Shown: one piece after another, positions 60,688-64,000 of the stretch | How the letters are laid out: each line of letters starts with the position of its first letter | How positions within the stretch are numbered: the stretch's first letter is position 1 | Assembly: GCA_951213105.1 (NCBI GenBank) | Contig: OX578136.1 | Coordinates: 158,177,178 to 158,241,177, forward strand | Source of the DNA: Amaurobius ferox | Taxonomy: Eukaryota > Arthropoda > Arachnida > Araneae > Amaurobiidae | Direction of reading: 5' to 3' | Length of the DNA: 64,000 nucleotides | Notes under the pieces: generated by a model | What the model saw: the letters and a program-made list of their open reading frames with translations, nothing else | Databases searched by the model: none | What the model was told of the DNA's origin: nothing | Made by a program: the position numbers and the translations under genes

Positions 60688-60821
60688 TCTGTTCCGTTAG
60701 CAAATCCACAATTTTTGACGGTTTGATTTTAAATTTGATTTAGTTATTTTCTAATTCACCACGGGTAAATCCGTCCATGTTTCGAATTTCTAGCACCAGG
60801 GGTTATCGAGATAAAAATAAA
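60209..60821. other. Noncoding DNA
   Basis: Nothing recognised other than the microsatellite listed next. Confidence 0.45.
60630..60685. repeat. Compound (CT)n(GT)n(AT)n microsatellite
   Basis: CT, GT and AT dinucleotide runs follow each other directly. Confidence 0.95.
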
Positions 60822-62410
60822 CAATAAATATCAATCACGCATAAAGCATTGAATATGGAACACTTTCTAACTTCAATTTTATTTAAACATCTCTAAAATG
60901 CGATACATTCCTCGGTAATATTTTTAAAATTATCACAATACTTTATTAATTTATTATATTTAAAAACTTAAACTTCATCGAAAAAAATTAACTTTATTCT
61001 AATGACGGCATTGAAATATAAATTGCCTGGTTTAAACATCGCTAAAATGTGAATGCATTCCTCGGTAATATTTTTAAAATTATCATAATACTGCAATAAT
61101 TTATTATATTTGAAAACTTCATTGAAAACAATTGAACTTTATTCAAATGACGCCATCGAAATATAAATTGCCTGGCTCTCTCTATAAAAGCAGCATTTCA
61201 TTCAAAAACTTTTTCTATTCCTTTCATTCATCACAATATTACAAAAATTTATTTTACTTAAAAACTTAAAACCATGGAGGTACAAGTAATTTAATGCTTA
61301 AAGCTACATCGAAAAAATTGTCTGCTTCTCTATGTAAAATCAATGAATGTTTCATTCATATCAGCTATATTGCAGACTCCATGAGCTAAATAATTTCGTT
61401 TTAAAGAAATGCAGCAAATGTTATACAACTCATTCTACATCTTTTGGTGTTTCATTCTCCATAAGTGAAAATTAGGTTTCGTTGTACAAATAATCAAAAT
61501 TACAAAAATTTATTTTACTTAAAAACTTAAAATCATGAAGGTACAAGTAATTTAACTCTATGCTTAAAGCTACATCGAACAAATCGTCTGCTTCTCTATG
61601 CAAAATCAATGAATGTTTCATTCATATCAGCTATATTGCAGACTCTATGAGCTAAATAATTTCGTTTTAAAGAAATGCAGCAAATGTTATACAACTCATT
61701 CTACATCTTTTGGTGTTTCATTCTCCATAAGTGAAAATTAGGTTTCGTTGTAGAAATAATCAAAATTGGGTGATCATTTAAACTCAAATATATTGTAATT
61801 GCGTTGTTTTGGAATGTAGATTCACATAATTTAAGCAACAATAAAGCGGTTTTAGGACGAATACAACACTAAATACGAATAAAAAAAACTTTAAAATCGC
61901 GATTTTGACAGAAGATGGATGCCATATTTTATTTTGAAGTGGATTACGTGATCTCTTCATATAAGGGTCACGTGATCTCGTCATATAGTGGTCAAGTTAT
62001 CGCTTCATATAAAGGGTGTAATTATTATTTTAATTTTTATTTAAAAACTACTGAATATATTGTACTAATATTTTTTTATATATTTTACGGGATAATTTGA
62101 ATATTTCCTAAAAGTTTCGAAGCAATTTGTGAATTTAAAATCCGCTTAAAAAAATGTTTGAAAAATTAGGTCCCATTGGGTTCAATGTATTTCATTTTTT
62201 CTACCCGGGTTCAATCCAAAACTAATTGGGTGATATTATTCATTTATATTCCCATAGGTCCCACAGACCGTCTGAACAACATACTAAAATTTCATTTTGA
62301 TAAAGTAATTTTTACGGCAGTTATCCTGCTAACGGACAGGCAGACTGACATACAGGCAAAATGAACAAAGTCATAAACATTTTTCAACTATGTTGTAAAG
62401 TGTTGAAAAA
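60822..62410 (+). repeat. Dispersed repeat R1, copy E
   Basis: Complete R1 from 'caataaatatcaatcacgc' to 'gtaaagtgttgaaaaa'. It carries the 160-bp 5' duplication, TATAAAAG (61193-61200), an extra 261-bp duplication (61240-61767) and three tandem units around 'ggtcacgtgatctc.tcatat' (61941-62014). It is the longest copy for these reasons. Confidence 0.9.
61240..61767. repeat. 261-bp tandem duplication inside R1 copy E
   Basis: 61240-61500 and 61501-61767 differ by only a handful of substitutions and one short insertion ('actct'). Both start 'tacaaaaatttattttactt'. Confidence 0.95.
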
Positions 62411-62467
62411 GCAAATTTAAATTTTCCATAGAAATGCTCGTAGCTTTATATACACGATTATTCTCTA

Positions 62468-62786
62468 AATAATCTGATGTGGGCAGCATATGATTTTTCC
62501 TATATAATTCAATGAATTTACTTTTTTGACAATGAAAAAAATTATGTATAAATCTATGGAACAATGTTTTTAATGTGAAATTGTAGATTGGTCGCTTTCA
62601 CAGATCATAACATGTAAAAACTCTCTTTCTAAGTGCCCAATTAACTTATATTTTAGGTAAATCACAAATATACCTCAAATATGGTCAATTCTATTTCAGA
62701 AATGCTGAAAATGTTTCGGCTAAAAACTCGAATTCAAATTTCCGATCCCATCACAATTTCCCCTTACATTATACTATGTATATAGT
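62468..62786 (-). repeat. R2 fragment, both ends with most of the centre missing
   Basis: 'aatctgatgtgggcagcata' (3' end) at the left and 'actcgaattcaaatttccga' with 'ttacattatactatgtatat' (5' end) at the right, with about 200 bp of unrelated-looking centre. Confidence 0.75.
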
Positions 62787-62817
62787 TAAATAAAAATAAT
62801 GTAAAGACAAGAAAGAT

Positions 62818-64000
62818 CAATCATGCTTAAAGCATTGACTATGAAACAGTTTCCAACTTCAATGCAATTTTATTTAAACATGTCTAAAATGCAATACATT
62901 CCTCGGTAATATTTTAAAACTTATCATGATACTACATTAATTTATTATATTTGAAAACTTAAACCTTCATCGAAAAAAATGAACTTCATTCAAATGATGG
63001 CACTGACATATAAATTGCTTGGTTTAAACATCTCTAAAATGTTATACATTCCTCGGTAATACTTTTAGAATTATCATAATACTACGATAATTTATTATAT
63101 TTGAAAACTCCATCGAAAACAACTGAAATTCATTCAAATGACGTCATAGAAATAATAACACGCCTGGCTCTCTCTATAAAAGCAGCATTTCATTCATAAA
63201 TAATTTCCCATTCATGTCATTCATCAGAATATTATAATAATTTATTTTATGTAAAAATTAAGACCATGGAGCTACACGTAATTAAACTCTATGCGCAAAA
63301 CTTCATCGAAAAAAATCGTCCTTCTCTTTGTAAAATCAATGAATATTTGATCCATATCAGCTATGCAGACTCCATGAACTAAATGATTTTGTGTTAAGGA
63401 AATACTGCAAATCTAATACAACTCATTCTACATATTTTGCTGTTTACATTTTACATAGGTGAAAAATAGGCTTCGTTGTAGAAATAATTAAATTTGGATG
63501 AGCATTTAAACTCAAATATATTGTAATTCCGTTGTTTCAGTATGTAGATGAACAGAATTTAACCAAAATAAACCGGTTTTAGGACGGATACTACACTCAA
63601 TATGAATTAAAAAGAACTTTAAAAATCACGATTTTGAGACAAGATGAATGCCATATTTCATTTTGAAGTGGGTCACGTGATTTCTTCATAAAATGGTTAC
63701 ATGATCGCTTCATATAAGAGGTGTTATTATTATTTTTATTTTTATTTTAAAAACTACTGAATATATTTCGCTAAATTTTTTTTATATATTTTATGGAACA
63801 TATTAAATATTTCTTAAAATTTTCGAAGCAATTAGTAAATTTTAAATCCGCTTAAAAAATGTTTGAAAAATTAGGACCCATATGGCTCAATGTATTTCAT
63901 TTTTTCATCCCGGGTTCCATCCAAAACTAATTGGGTGATATTATTCATTTATATTCCCATAGGTCCTACAGACCGCCTGAACAACATACTAAAATTTCAT
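62818..64000 (+). repeat. Dispersed repeat R1, copy F, running off the window
   Basis: Starts 'caagaaagatcaatcatgc' and follows copy B closely, with CRE (63139-63146) and TATAAAAG (63175-63182). The window ends at 'ctaaaatttcat', about 120 bp before the expected terminus. Confidence 0.92.

Overview
This window looks like repeat-dominated nuclear DNA from an arthropod. It is strongly AT-rich and has no operon layout, and I could recognise no host protein-coding exon in 64 kb. It is packed with arthropod-type transposons: three Tc1/mariner-like transposase relics, a Mutator-like (MULE) transposase relic, tRNA-derived SINEs, a Ty3/gypsy-like LTR retrotransposon and putative rolling-circle repeats. 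A spider or other arachnid is my best guess from the style of the Tc1 proteins and SINEs. That is inference; the sequence alone does not prove it. The family names R1 to R8 below are local labels made by comparing the window with itself, not database names.

Layout. 1-5.1 kb: AT-rich noncoding DNA with old repeat fragments. 5.1-6.5 kb: a complete but dead Tc1-like element with terminal inverted repeats (TIRs) and TA flanks. 6.9-9.2 kb: repeats R6 and R1 and a SINE fragment. 12.5-13.5 and 14.0-15.4 kb: two more Tc1-like relics of different lineages. 15.4-16.4 kb: long TA tracts around a 680-bp fold-back element. 20.6-21.9 kb: an R2 copy split by a 402-bp insertion with an 11-bp target duplication. 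24.2-26.2 kb: the MULE transposase pseudogene. 26.3-31.3 kb: R1 and R2 copies. 31.3-33.4 kb: SINEs, a fold-back element and R6. 34.2-38.0 kb: a head-to-tail R2 array. 41.3-44.0 kb: a Helitron-like element (R5) built of nested tandem repeats. 45.2-46.5 kb: a TIR element with about 240-bp arms and a transposase tail. 48.4-52.5 kb: R8, R2 and a SINE. 53.2-60.2 kb: an LTR retrotransposon with a perfect 5-bp target duplication. 60.8-64.0 kb: R1 copies running off the end.

The most interesting signals are structural. R5 has textbook Helitron ends (A|TC at the start; a hairpin then CTAG|T at the end) and consists of two head-to-tail copies, each holding 6 or 10 monomers of about 148 bp. R2 has a 5' hairpin, a matching subterminal inverted repeat at its 3' end, an internal GT tract and a head-to-tail array, which resembles Helentron/HINE-type elements. 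R1 carries a repeated CRE + TATA-box + E-box cassette and a conserved 3' terminal hairpin. The genes do not form a pathway: every recognisable coding piece is a broken transposase or integrase.
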